A stretch of 64,000 nt of DNA from Viola odorata (taxonomy: Eukaryota; Streptophyta; Magnoliopsida; Malpighiales; Violaceae). Positions 42,156 through 51,800 of the stretch are shown piece by piece (within the stretch, counting starts at the first letter, position 1; each line of letters begins with the position of its first letter). The position numbers and the translations under genes are program-made. The notes beneath the pieces are model-generated. The model saw only the letters and a list, made by a program, of their open reading frames with translations. It was not told the DNA's origin and did no database searches. Location of the stretch: assembly GCA_963691705.1 (NCBI GenBank), contig OY829542.1, positions 28,072,579-28,136,578 of the forward strand, given 5' to 3'.

Positions 42156-43341
42156 GACGCACAGTGTTAATTTTATTGATATTTTATACCCTATCGAAGA
42201 AGAAACTACAGGCTTAAGTGCTACTGACCCATTTGATATTGTCTTAAGCAGAAGTATCTCAGCTAAGACACTGACAGAATTGGAAGACCGAGAAGATCTT
42301 AGGGAGATCTTAACAGATCTTCATGAGACTGAACCGTTGAAGGAATCATTGAATTGCTCATTGTTTAGCATGTCTGATTCTAAGGTTTTACCATCTATTA
42401 TCCAGAACACCTTAAGTATGCCTATCTAGGCCAAGACAAAACTCTGCCAGTAATAATCTCAGCTAAGCTTTCCAGTGAGGAAGAAGCCAGATTGACAACC
42501 ATGTTGAAAGAACACAAAGAGGCTATTGGATAGACCTTGGCAGATATCAAAGGCATCTCCTCAACCATTTGTACCCACAAGATTCATGTGGAATAGGATA
42601 AGAAAACAATCCGACAACCCCAAAGGAGGCTAAACCCTCCGATGATGGAAGTTGTTAAGAAAGAAATTATTAAATTGCTTGATGCTGGAATTATATACCC
42701 GATCTCTGATAATTCGTGGGTTTCCCCTGTGCAGGTTGTACCTAAGAAGACAGGAATTACCGTGACAGAAGGAGAGGATGGAGTAAAAAAGGCCACAAGA
42801 ATTCAGAACGGATGGAGGGTCTGCATAGACTACCGCAGACTTAACCAAGTCACGAGAAAGGATCACTTTCCATTACCATTCATCGACCAAATGGTGGAAA
42901 GATTGACTGGGAAATCCCACTACTGTTTCTTGGATGGTTACTCAGGATTTCATCAAATCCCAGTGGCATTAGAAGACCAAGAGAAGACGACATTCACATG
43001 TCCCTTCGCAACCTTTGCATATAGGAGGATACCATTTGGATTGTGCAACGCACCAGCCACCTTTCAAAGGTGTATGGTTAGTATCTTTTCAGATTATGTG
43101 GAAAAAGGTATTGAAGTGTTCATGGATGACTTCACCGTTTATGGTGATAATTTCGATCAATGCTTATCTAACCTGAAAAACGTTTTGAAAAGATGCGTGG
43201 CCACTAATCTTGTGTTAAACTTTGAAAAATGCCATTTTATGGTAGAACAAGGTATTATCTTAGGCCATGTAGTTTCTAAGAAAGGCATAGAAGTAGACCA
43301 GGCTAAGATTGATGTTATAAAAAGTTTGCCTTACCCCTCTA
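42156..43341 (+). pseudogene. pol: Athila reverse transcriptase, truncated
   Basis: A frame-shifted linker (42,156-42,600) leads to an intact RT palm: VVKKEIIKLLDAGIIYPISD, WRVCIDYRRLNQVTRKDHFP, FLDGYSGFHQIPV, FGLCNAPATFQRCM and the active site FMDDFTVYGD, which is the Athila variant. The sequence ends in the thumb at KIDVIKSLPYPS (about 43,341). RNase H and integrase are missing. Confidence 0.9.
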
Positions 43342-44016
43342 TTGCTACCCTAATTTGGACTTACATCGCAACTTTTTCGTTTCGTTGCACGTCACATTAA
43401 TAGCACATTTACGTCAAATTTCAATCGATTTTTGATCAAGGACTATTTGTTTTAATGTTTCATGTCTTTTAAATTTTTTGTATTTTTCTTGTATTTTCGA
43501 CTAAAACCGTATTTTTCGGTTTTCGTCAACACGTTTACGAATTTTTATGTTTATTGTATTTAATAGCTCGTCTAGGTCAAATTCCTGTCGATTCTTGGTC
43601 CTAGGCTAGTTTGTTTAATATTCCGTGTCATTTCGTGTCTTTTTAGTTTCTTGTATTTTTAACTGTCTTTACGCGAACTTCTTTCGATCCCGAGTAAGTT
43701 TCCCGGGACCGAGGGTCGAACGCACTATTTCTTTGTTTGATAATTACGTGCTAATTTTCTCTTTCACGCCACCGCGTTCAGTTTCGTTCATTTTTTGTCG
43801 TAAGGACATTTATTTTGCGCGCGAACATTTTGACACTTCCGAAAGAGAAAATAAATATGTTAAATCAACTTTCGCATTTCTTCACTATATATTAGTTTTC
43901 TTGCCTTATTTTTCTACACATAGTTGTACCCTCGGCTCGGATTTATTTTCACTTTCGTACAATTTCGCTCGTACCAAAATATCCCGTTCGTGCAAAAAAA
44001 AAGGGATAAGTACCAC
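43342..44016. other. AT-rich sequence with an imperfect direct repeat
   Basis: No gene is recognised. Two segments (about 43,410-43,500 and 43,570-43,665) share the order 'cgtc..caaattc..tcgatt', 'tttgttt(a)at', 'gtgtctttt', 'tttcttgtattttt', suggesting an old duplication of about 165 bp. It could be part of an unrecognised LTR. Confidence 0.3.
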
Positions 44017-44172
44017 ATGGATGAGACTAACAAAAAGGAATGCAAATTTGAGGCTCAAAAGCTCATGGATGAGGTCACTCTAATGCTCACTCCTAAGTAC
44101 CTTCAGGAGAACAAGCATCATATGATTGAGTTAATCGTCCAAAAATATCTAGATTGTGAACTTTTTGGATAA
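44017..44172 (+). CDS. 51-codon ORF, unknown
   Basis: ATG at 44,017, stop at 44,170. The peptide begins MDETNKKECKFEAQ and ends YLDCELFG, with a balanced composition and helical character. It stands in the only non-transposon stretch of the window, so it might be an exon or a gene remnant, but no family is recognised and no promoter or splice context is convincing. Confidence 0.25.
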   Translation: MDETNKKECKFEAQKLMDEVTLMLTPKYLQENKHHMIELIVQKYLDCELFG

Positions 44173-44983
44173 CTACTGTTATTATTAGGTATGCTTTTGG
44201 TTGGAGTTATGGTTTGGTTTTCAACTGTACTGGTTTTTCGTCTCTTAAAACAACTAAAATATTAAGCTGTGTTGTATAAATACTCCAAATATGGCCACAT
44301 ATCTGTATCGGGCAAGTATCAGATACCGATACTTTCCTGATACGTATCAGATATTGAAAGATGCTTTAAAATATTAATAAAATTTTAAATTTAAGTTGGA
44401 TATGTTTTGGACATGACGGGAATACTTCGTAATTATTAATAGATACATCCAAGATACTTGTCCGATATTTTTGGACAAAATGTGTAATTATTTTTTTATA
44501 TAAGTGAGGTCTTATATGTAATTTAAAAAAAAATAATGGACTATAATGAAAATAGAAATGGTGAGAAAGTGGCCCACGTCACTTTCACCATTCCCATCAC
44601 TTTCTTTTCTTTTCTTTTAATCGAACCACGCACATCACTCGTCCATGGTCTCATCCACATTTCTACTATCATCTTTTATTGCTTATATTATTAGGGTTTC
44701 ATTTTCAACAATTCAAGAAAGATGAAAGATTAATCCTCTCAACTAAAATAGTGAGTGACAAAATGACAAGTATTCTATTAATATTTATTATTTATTTTTC
44801 TTATTTTATGAGTTGTATTCTTGTTAGATGAATTTCAAATATCCATAACTTTTTATTGAGTAAAATTACCTAAATTTATTTGGGTATGTGAATATACCAA
44901 GAATATAACCTTTAAATTTAGTCAATTAATTATTTTTATGCAAAAATATGCAATGACATGTGTCATGTAAGCTAGGTGTTTGT
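44173..44983. other. AT-rich non-coding stretch
   Basis: No gene is seen. A local cluster of GATAC/GTATC words (about 44,300-44,350) and a TTTTCTTTTC pyrimidine run (about 44,600) are the only structure noted. Confidence 0.35.
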
Positions 44984-45051
44984 TACTCCCTTCGGATTTT
45001 ATTAACTGTCATTTTTTTCTCTTTGACAGTTAATAAAATCCGGAGGTAGTA
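44984..45051. mobile_element. Stowaway-type MITE hairpin, 68 bp
   Basis: The two 28-nt arms (44,984-45,011 and 45,024-45,051) are inverted repeats with two mismatches around a T-rich loop. The ends read TACTCCCTTCGG and CCGGAGGTAGTA. The CTCCCT(C)CGG end and flanking TA duplication are those of Tc1/mariner-type Stowaway MITEs. It is shorter than most, with almost no internal sequence. Confidence 0.75.
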
Positions 45052-45604
45052 CTTTATTTGTGTGAGGTTTGTTCTTCAAATTGTAAGACATATTACTAAT
45101 CGATATTGTATAGATGTACTACAACCTAAATTCAAGACACATAAGGAAAACATGTGGGTTTTTTCCTCGGCTTAATGATATTAGTTGCCCTTGTACTTGA
45201 ATTATCTTAATGATTTGGCTCATGCACCTTTTTTTGTCCCAATTTGGTCTTTCCAATGCTTGAAGCATATTAATTCAGCTCCTCCTCTTCACGTCGTGCA
45301 TGCATGGCTATTAACTATATAGATGTGGTATTTTTATATTATTTTTACTGATGTGACACTTCACGTTAGCTACCACATCATTAGTCATTTTTTTTTGAAA
45401 TAGGGTTAAAAATAGAAAATTAGAAAAAATATTTAAAAATTCAAAAACATATAGAAAAAAAACAAAAACATTTTATAAAATACATAAAAATGTAAAAAGT
45501 AACGAAAAATCGTAAATAATTATTTATAAATAGAAAAAAAATGAAAATAGAAACATGGAGGAAAATTATTCCTTCATTTTTATCTTATTATTATTTTTTC
45601 TTTT
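45052..45604. other. AT-rich stretch left of the viral cluster
   Basis: No gene is seen. About 45,165-45,300 contains 'ttgcccttgtacttgaatt' and 'tcccaatttggtctttcc', phrasing common in dispersed plant repeats. About 45,400-45,545 is A-rich low complexity. Confidence 0.3.
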
Positions 45605-45660
45605 CTTCTAGGGGTGTACACGGGCCGGTTCGGTCCGGTTTTGGGCCTAGAACCAGACCG
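45605..45660. mobile_element. hAT-like terminal fragment
   Basis: The segment starts TAGGGGTGTACACGGGCCGG and carries inverted GGTTCGGTCCGG/CCAGACCGAACC words on either side of GGGCCTAG. Such a CAGGGGTG/TAGGGGTG edge with GGTTCGGT words is typical of common plant hAT derivatives. It is cut at 45,660, where viral sequence begins. Confidence 0.35.
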
Positions 45661-46229
45661 AACCGGTACCAAGACTTTCACTACATCCCAGCAGACCTAG
45701 AAAAAACTAGAAACTTTTATGAGTTTATCTTGGTAGACACTGATTCAGTAGAGATTACCCATGAGTCTACTGAAGCAAGACCAGACAGATATTCCTACTC
45801 GAAATGCAGAATCCTTAGAGTCCTAACCCCAACAGACTGGAAAATGAACCCCTATACAAAAAGAATATTTTCACAACCTTTTCTCCCTAAAGGTTTTGAT
45901 TATCATGACTATCAGATGGCATGGCACCATGCATTCCTATACTCGACAGGAGGACACTCATGGTTCTTCCATTTTGACAGAAACATTTCAGTTAATTTTC
46001 CGATATGGTTCCATAGATGGTGGCATCATTTCGGTGCTCATGAGATATGTTTTCCAGACCAGATGTCAGTTCCTTTTGCTTTAGTCCAAATTCCTTCATG
46101 TTCTACTCTGAATGGACAAATCTGGGCTAGGAATGGTGTTCCTAATATTGATCCTAAGAGTCAAAACCTAAGAGTCAATATATGATCTCATGGGATATGA
46201 AACATAAGAGTCAAAACCTCCTTACCCTT
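45661..46229 (+). other. Scrambled caulimovirid fragments, left edge of viral cluster
   Basis: The stretch 45,661-46,058 is the middle of ORF2 in the plus orientation (DFHYIPADLEKTRNFYEF to AHEICFPD), equal to about 48,458-48,080 inverted. At 46,059 it switches to the complement of the ORF1 protease region (46,059-46,150 equals 50,447-50,538). After 46,150 come short pieces resembling 47,970-48,000 and the ORF4 3' end. The chimeric open frame is therefore not a gene. Several joins show only short overlaps, consistent with end joining. Confidence 0.8.
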
Positions 46230-46946
46230 ACCCCCTCCAGAAAGAGAGCTACTTGGCTCCGCTACCATTTCTAAACCGGATCGTCTTTGGATGAAAGTTG
46301 AGTCATTTTCAGTGCGTCTACGCAACCAAGTGCCATCATTTTGGGGAATGTATAAATCTGGATTCATTCCTTCTAGATTAAGAAGTTGATGAGGAGTATA
46401 GCTTTTTCCAGGTATATTGGTATCTGGTTTTAGGTATGATGAAGATGGTGAGGTTGGAGAATCATGAATTATGTTGGGTCTTCTTGGAAAAGGTCTGGTC
46501 GATTGAGAAGATGAAGGTCTAGTGATAGTAGGTCTAAAGCTTGGAGTTTGATTAAATGAAGGTCTAACTGCAGCTCCTCGTGCTCTTGGTCTAAAAACGT
46601 ATTGGTGGTAATTAGTTCTATAAGCTGGTGTATTACTGGATGAAGTTGTATTTTGAGTTCTGTTTATAGTCTTATAAACTTTATCTATGGTTTTATTCGT
46701 TGCTATAACCATGTTTCTTAATAACTCTATCTTAATTAAATCTTCATTCCATAATGGAGTTCTATCTGATGATAATGGAACGGCATTATCTCTTTCGTCA
46801 TTACTATCTGGGTTAAGATCTTCGATATAAGCATTATGCATAAACGTCAGGTGTGACACTAATTCTTGTTTAAGATGTTCTAAATCTGAAAGTCTATCAG
46901 TTCTTAGTACTGCTAAGCATGTAGCTAGTTTATCCCAAATAGACAT
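46188..46946 (-). pseudogene. Caulimovirid ORF4, copy 1 (chimeric 3' end)
   Basis: Start MSIWDKLATCLAVLRTDRLS at 46,946. The N-terminal 90 residues are helical with DLEHLKQELVSHLTFMHNAY. Then come an Asn/Thr-rich linker and a basic Arg/Pro/Ser-rich half (RPRARGAAVRPSF, STRPFPRRPN). The end is EMVAEPSSSLSGGGKGKEVL, after which the frame runs into unrelated viral sequence (MFHIP from ORF2). The same gene in copy 2 also loses its true end. No family is recognised. It sits directly downstream of the predicted TATA box, so it would be the first ORF on the genomic RNA, as small ORFs are in some caulimovirids. Confidence 0.6.
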
Positions 46947-47035
46947 GATGCATGTATATGAGAAAACAGAAATTTAAAACATTTAAGAAAGCTCTGAAGT
47001 ATGAAAATGTTGTATGAAATTTAAAGCGTATTAAA

Positions 47036-47041
47036 ACTTAC
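47036..47041 (-). promoter_or_regulatory. Candidate splice donor in viral leader, copy 1
   Basis: On the minus strand CACT^GTAAGT lies about 80 nt after the predicted RNA start and 95 nt before the ORF4 ATG. An identical site is at 55,868-55,873 in copy 2. Leader splice donors are known from some caulimovirids. No acceptor is proven here. Confidence 0.35.
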
Positions 47042-47106
47042 AGTGATGTTGCTCAAGATGTTTAAAAGCTTTTCTCAAAGGTTTTTGGGATAATTTTTTC
47101 TGAAAT

Positions 47107-47154
47107 TTTATTTCTGATTCTGCCTCATAACTGAGGACTTCTTCCCTTTATATA
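47107..47154 (-). promoter_or_regulatory. Viral TATA box and AATAAA signal, copy 1
   Basis: On the minus strand TATATAAA (47,154-47,147) in CCCTATATAAAGGG is followed about 40 nt later by AATAAA (47,112-47,107). A TATA box and polyadenylation signal this close together are the hallmark of the terminally redundant genomic RNA of pararetroviruses. The pair lies between ORF3 and ORF4. Confidence 0.65.
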
Positions 47155-47176
47155 GGGATTACATGTCTAGCAGATT

Positions 47177-47557
47177 TCAAAATAGATTACATTTCTCTAA
47201 ACTAAGAGATAAGGATCTTATCTCTTTTACAATCTTTCTTTTCTTTCTAAAAGTTGTCTGCCACGATCGTTTTAGTGCTTTGCCAGCTGGTGTCGGCAAA
47301 GGGTCTTGTCTTCTTTTTGTCTGCCACGTCTGTTTTGTCTGAGTAGTTGAAATCTTCAAACGTCTTTGTAGTCTTAATCTTTGTTTTCTTCTAGCTTGCC
47401 ACGCGTTTCTCATTCTTTGGATAAGTGATCCTTCTTGTCGTTTTCTAATGATTATTATTCTTCTCTCTGTAGTTTCACCTTGAGTACTGGCTGCAAGGTA
47501 AAAGTCTCTCTTTCTTTTTTGTCCTTGTCTAGGTTCGTCTTTTGCAAAAGGAGTCAT
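47177..47557 (-). CDS. Caulimovirid ORF3, copy 1: small very basic protein
   Basis: Start MTPFAKDEPRQGQKRKRDFY at 47,557. It has 126 residues and is very rich in Arg and Lys throughout (RRIIIIRKRQE, RKQRLRLQRRLK, FRKKRKIVKEI), so nucleic-acid binding is likely. No family is recognised. The ATG overlaps the end of ORF2 (stop 47,554) by a few bases, in a different frame, just after a long A tract on the coding strand. The copy at 56,009-56,389 is nearly identical. Confidence 0.6.
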   Translation of the reverse strand: MTPFAKDEPRQGQKRKRDFYLAASTQGETTERRIIIIRKRQEGSLIQRMRNAWQARRKQRLRLQRRLKISTTQTKQTWQTKRRQDPLPTPAGKALKRSWQTTFRKKRKIVKEIRSLSLSLEKCNLF

Positions 47558-48870
47558 GTTTGCAGTATTTTTCTTTTCCCTTTTTTTTTTTTTTTTTTTT
47601 TTCTTCCAAGCTCTGGATAGAGCTCTGTCATCATGTCATTGTCATAGTCTGGGTCTGAGTTGGCTTGGGTATAGGATTCTCCTCCATCTTCATCGTCTGA
47701 GAAGTGGGATAGTTTTTCTAAGAGTTCTTCCTTCATCTTTCGTCTGGCTGCTCTTGCTGATGACTCTGCTTGAGTTGGGTCTGATTGAAACCTTGATTGT
47801 CCTCTGGGTGGAGGATTATCTATAATAGACTCTGATAATGTCTTTAGGACTGCGAATCTTGAGGCCTGTTCTTGTGGAAATCTTTTCCACCATTTCACTT
47901 TGAATCGTCTGGTGAGTATTGGATGTTGATCTTGCTCCGTCTTGTCTGTAATTTCATATTCCCAATATATGATCCATGGGATATGAAACATAAGAGTGAA
48001 ACTCAGCGTCTTGGGTAGATGTAGGTCTGGATATTTCTGAACAAAGGCTCCATAACCTTCTAGAACTGGGTCTGGAAAACATATCTCATGAGCACCGAAA
48101 TGATGCCACCATCTATGGAACCATATCGGAAAATTAACTGAAATGTTTCTGTCAAAATGGAAGAACCATGAGTGTCCTCCTGTCGAGTATAGGAATGCAT
48201 GGTGCCATGCCATCTGATAGTCATGATAATCAAAACCTTTAGGGAGAAAAGGTTGTGAAAATATTCTTTTTGTATAGGGGTTCATTTTCCAGTCTGTTGG
48301 GGTTAGGACTCTAAGGATTCTGCATTTCGAGTAGGAATATCTGTCTGGTCTTGCTTCAGTAGACTCATGGGTAATCTCTACTGAATCAGTGTCTACCAAG
48401 ATAAACTCATAAAAGTTTCTAGTTTTTTCTAGGTCTGCTGGGATGTAGTGAAAGTCTTTTGGAAATAGGTTTGAGGTAATGGATCTTAAATCTGATCCAT
48501 ATTCTGGTTCAATATACGCAATGTTCTTGGTGACAGGCTTGAGTATTGGGCCTGATTTGTCTTGGGCTTTTGTCTGGTATGTCTGGTTTTGTGGTCTTGG
48601 TATATTGCCTAAAACTGTTGATCTTTGAGATATTGAAGCTGGTGATCTAGGTGGTTGGACTTGTAGGGCTGGTATAAGTCTAGGAGGAGTTCTTGGGCTT
48701 GTCATTCCTTGTAGGAACAGGTTTGGGTCTAATGTCTTTGAGGTAGGTGTCTGTGGTCTTGGTGTCTGTGGTCTTAGGTTGTCGAACCTGTTTGGTGAGC
48801 CTGGTATGCCTGATATTGTCATTGCGTATGATGCCTTTGTCTTTTTCTTCGAATCCACTTTGGTCGTCAT
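47554..48870 (-). CDS. Caulimovirid ORF2, copy 1
   Basis: The start MTTKVDSKKKTKASYAMT at 48,870 is chosen because upstream residues of the open frame overlap ORF1. It has about 438 residues. The first third is Pro/Thr-rich. Residues about 145-300 form a compact Trp/His/Phe-rich domain (NFYEFILVDTDSVEITHES, MAWHHAFLYSTGGHSWFFHF, FPIWFHRWWHHFG, FTLMFHIPWIIYWEYEI). The end is acidic, then a Lys run (LGRKKKKKKK). From memory the central domain resembles the second ORF of florendovirus-like plant EPRVs. Its function is unknown. It overlaps ORF1 by about 190 nt. Confidence 0.65.
   Translation of the reverse strand: MTTKVDSKKKTKASYAMTISGIPGSPNRFDNLRPQTPRPQTPTSKTLDPNLFLQGMTSPRTPPRLIPALQVQPPRSPASISQRSTVLGNIPRPQNQTYQTKAQDKSGPILKPVTKNIAYIEPEYGSDLRSITSNLFPKDFHYIPADLEKTRNFYEFILVDTDSVEITHESTEARPDRYSYSKCRILRVLTPTDWKMNPYTKRIFSQPFLPKGFDYHDYQMAWHHAFLYSTGGHSWFFHFDRNISVNFPIWFHRWWHHFGAHEICFPDPVLEGYGAFVQKYPDLHLPKTLSFTLMFHIPWIIYWEYEITDKTEQDQHPILTRRFKVKWWKRFPQEQASRFAVLKTLSESIIDNPPPRGQSRFQSDPTQAESSARAARRKMKEELLEKLSHFSDDEDGGESYTQANSDPDYDNDMMTELYPELGRKKKKKKKGKRKILQT
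47580..47606 (-). repeat. Poly-A tract (coding strand) at ORF2/ORF3 junction, copy 1
   Basis: A homopolymer of about 25 A on the coding strand, encoding Lys codons near the ORF2 stop. It is longer than in copy 2 (about 56,413-56,430), so ORF2 ends differently in the two copies. Confidence 0.8.
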
Positions 48871-51800
48871 TTTTCTTCCCCTGTAGAAATTCTCTGGATA
48901 GAAAGTCTGGTAAAGAGTTGTCTTTTCCTGAGATGTATTGTATTTCAAAATCAAAATTTGAAAGTAAAGCTTGCCATCTGGCAAAAATCTGTTTTGCAAC
49001 AAGGTTTTTCACGTCCTTTTCTAAAACAAATTTTGCACTTTGGCAATCAATTCTTAAAAGAAATTTTTTGTTGAAAACATCGTCTTGAAATTTATTGATG
49101 CATAAAACAATGGCTAATATTTCTTTCTTTATTGTTGAATAATTCTTTTGAGCTTCTATCCATAATCCTGAACAATATCTGATTAATTGTTCTTTCCCTT
49201 CAATTTTTTGCTTTAATATTCCTCCATATCCTATGTCTGAGGCATCCGTTTCTACAATTAGCTCTGCTAAAGGGTCTGGAATTCCTAAACATGGGAGATT
49301 TTTAACCTTTTCTTTGATTATTTTTACTACTGCAGTGTGTTCTTCTGTCCACTCAGTAGGAGTCTTTTTTAATCTCGCATATAAAATTGAACAGGTTGAT
49401 CTAAGGTCTTTTATAAAGTCTGAGACATAATTTAAACATCCAAGAAATCTTTGTAATTGAGTTTTGTCTTTTATTTCGTCTGGGAATTTACTAGCAAATT
49501 CTATTGATCTACTTATGGGACTAAACATTCCCTGATGGATGTTAAATCCTAAAAATCTTATATTAGTCTGACATAGTTTCAGTTTTGATGCTGATACTAC
49601 AAGTCCATTTTCTTTTAATACTCTTAAGAATTTGTTAAGGTGCTGAAAATGCTCAGTCACTGACTTTGAGAAGACTAGCACGTCGTCTATGTAAATTTAG
49701 TGTATGGGTTTAAGATGTCATTCATCATCTTTTGAAATTCTGAGGGTGCATTTTTTAATCCAAAGGGCATTACATTCCACTCGTAATGTCCTAATGGAAC
49801 TGTAAAAGCTGTTTTATATCTATCTTCTTCCTTGATTTGTATTTGCCAAAATCCTGATTTCATATCAAATTTGGAAAATATTGTTGCTCCATGTAGTCTT
49901 TTTATTAAATCTCTTTTATTAGGTATAGGATACCTAATCCATCTAAGTGCTTTGTTTAAGGGTTTGTAATTTATTACAAGTCTAGGTGCTCCTCTTTCTA
50001 GCTCAGCATGGTTCTGTACATAAAAAGCTGCACATGACCACGGAGATTTACTGGGTCTTATTAATTTCTTATTTAATAAAGATTGTATTTCCTCTTTACA
50101 ATATTCCATCAATTCTTTATTCATTTGTATAGGTCTAGCTCTGGTGGGTATATTCTTCTCATCAAAGTCCTTTTCGTATGGCAAATCTATCACGTATTTC
50201 TTTCTATTCCAAAAAGCATTTGGAACTTCTGCACAAACTTCCTTTTCGAATTTTCCTTGAAACTCTTTAACTCTTTTTTGATGAAAGGATGTTTGAATTT
50301 CTTCCTCTACTCTTTTATAGTTTATTTCTTTGGTAAGAAAATGTATGTGTTTCCTTTTTTGTATTAACATGATTTTCTTAGTTATAGAATAATTCCTTAT
50401 GACATTTAAATCCTTTTGCCTAGGTTTTTCTATAAACCTAAAGCAGATGTCAGTTCCTTTTGCTTTAGTCCAAATTCCTTCATGTTCTACTCTGAATGGA
50501 CAAATCTGGGCTAGGAATGGTGTTCCTAATATTACCTTCTGTCCTAAGTCTTTAGCAAGTATAAAAGGCTGTCTAAAACAGAATCCCTTTTTACAGATGT
50601 ATGCTTTTGATAGTTTATACTTGATGTCTAATTTTTCCCAATTTGCTGCGTATAATCGTTCTCTTATTTTTTCATAATATTGTGTGGGTATTAATCCTTC
50701 TTGTATACAATTCTGGTCAGCACCAGAGTCTACTAGCGCTACTACATTAATATGGAAATCGTTATCTATTTTTAGTTCTATATTAACATGCCATTTTTGG
50801 AATTCTATTCTAGATATCACATTTAGATAGTGTTCTTCATCTACTCTTCCTAGAGCTTCGTTTTTTATTTCTTCATTTAAATCATTTTCTTCATCTTGAT
50901 TTTCCTCTACGAATTCTTCAAGGTTCTTATTTTCTACCACATCCATTCTTAAATTTAATTGAATATTTTCCATCTGTAAAGTTCTCACTTCTGCCTTAAT
51001 TTTCCTAATTTCTTCTTTTAAATCCTGGATTGTTACTGCTGATTCTTGTTTAGAGAATCTACTTATTACTTCTTTCATAGTATACGGTTGTATAATTTTT
51101 GCTTTTTTGTCGCTATTAATCACTTCTTGGAGTTTTTCTAAATATTCTCTTTGTGTATCTGCGTCATTAACCTTTCCAATTAGTTCCATTAGTAAGTCTG
51201 TTTCTTTAGTAATGACATTGATTTGTTTATATGAGCAAGCACATATGTTATCCCCTTCTTCTTCTTCTGAGTTTACTTCTTCTTCAGAAGTGTTTTCTTG
51301 TATTTCGTATATAGCTTCATTATTGCTGCTTATAATTTCTTCATCTGTATCTGTCTCATTTAATAGTTGTACGAGTTCTTCCTTGAACTCTTCTTCACAT
51401 TCTAAAGCTTGTATTTTTTCTTTCATTTTACATTCATTTTTGTAATGACCTGTTTTTCCACATTTATAACAGGTGGGTTGTCTAGTATTTGATTTTCTCT
51501 TTCCTTTATAATTATTATATATTTTCTTGTGATATGTCTTTTTGTATGGTTTAAAAGGCCTTTCTTCACGTTTTTCCGTGTATTTAGATTTATACGGCTT
51601 CCTGTATTGCTTATTTTGTTTTTTATAACTTCTTGTTGGGGCTCTAATGGTTTCGTATCCATATTGAGAGCAGAAAGATCCCAATTCTTTCCTTCCCAAT
51701 AACTTATCACTCTTTAGCTTTGCTTTCAATTTTAGGTCTGTACAGAGGGATAGTCCTACTGTATTTATATGGGCTATTAGTTCTCCATATGTTAAATCTT

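Larger units (their letters stand above)
38246..43341 (+). mobile_element. Athila-type Ty3/gypsy element, truncated after RT
   Basis: The layout is a long 5' LTR, tRNA-Asp-type PBS, gag, protease and RT in order on the plus strand. RNase H, integrase and the 3' LTR are absent. It interrupts antisense gene A of the old Tat element on its left. The right break at about 43,341 goes into unrelated AT-rich DNA, so the 3' half and the rest of the old Tat element were lost together or lie elsewhere. Confidence 0.85.

Noticed and set aside
45541..46185. 214-codon plus-strand open frame
   Set aside because: It starts in host AT-rich DNA, passes through a hAT-like edge, then a fragment of viral ORF2 and an antisense ORF1 piece. 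It is a chance fusion.
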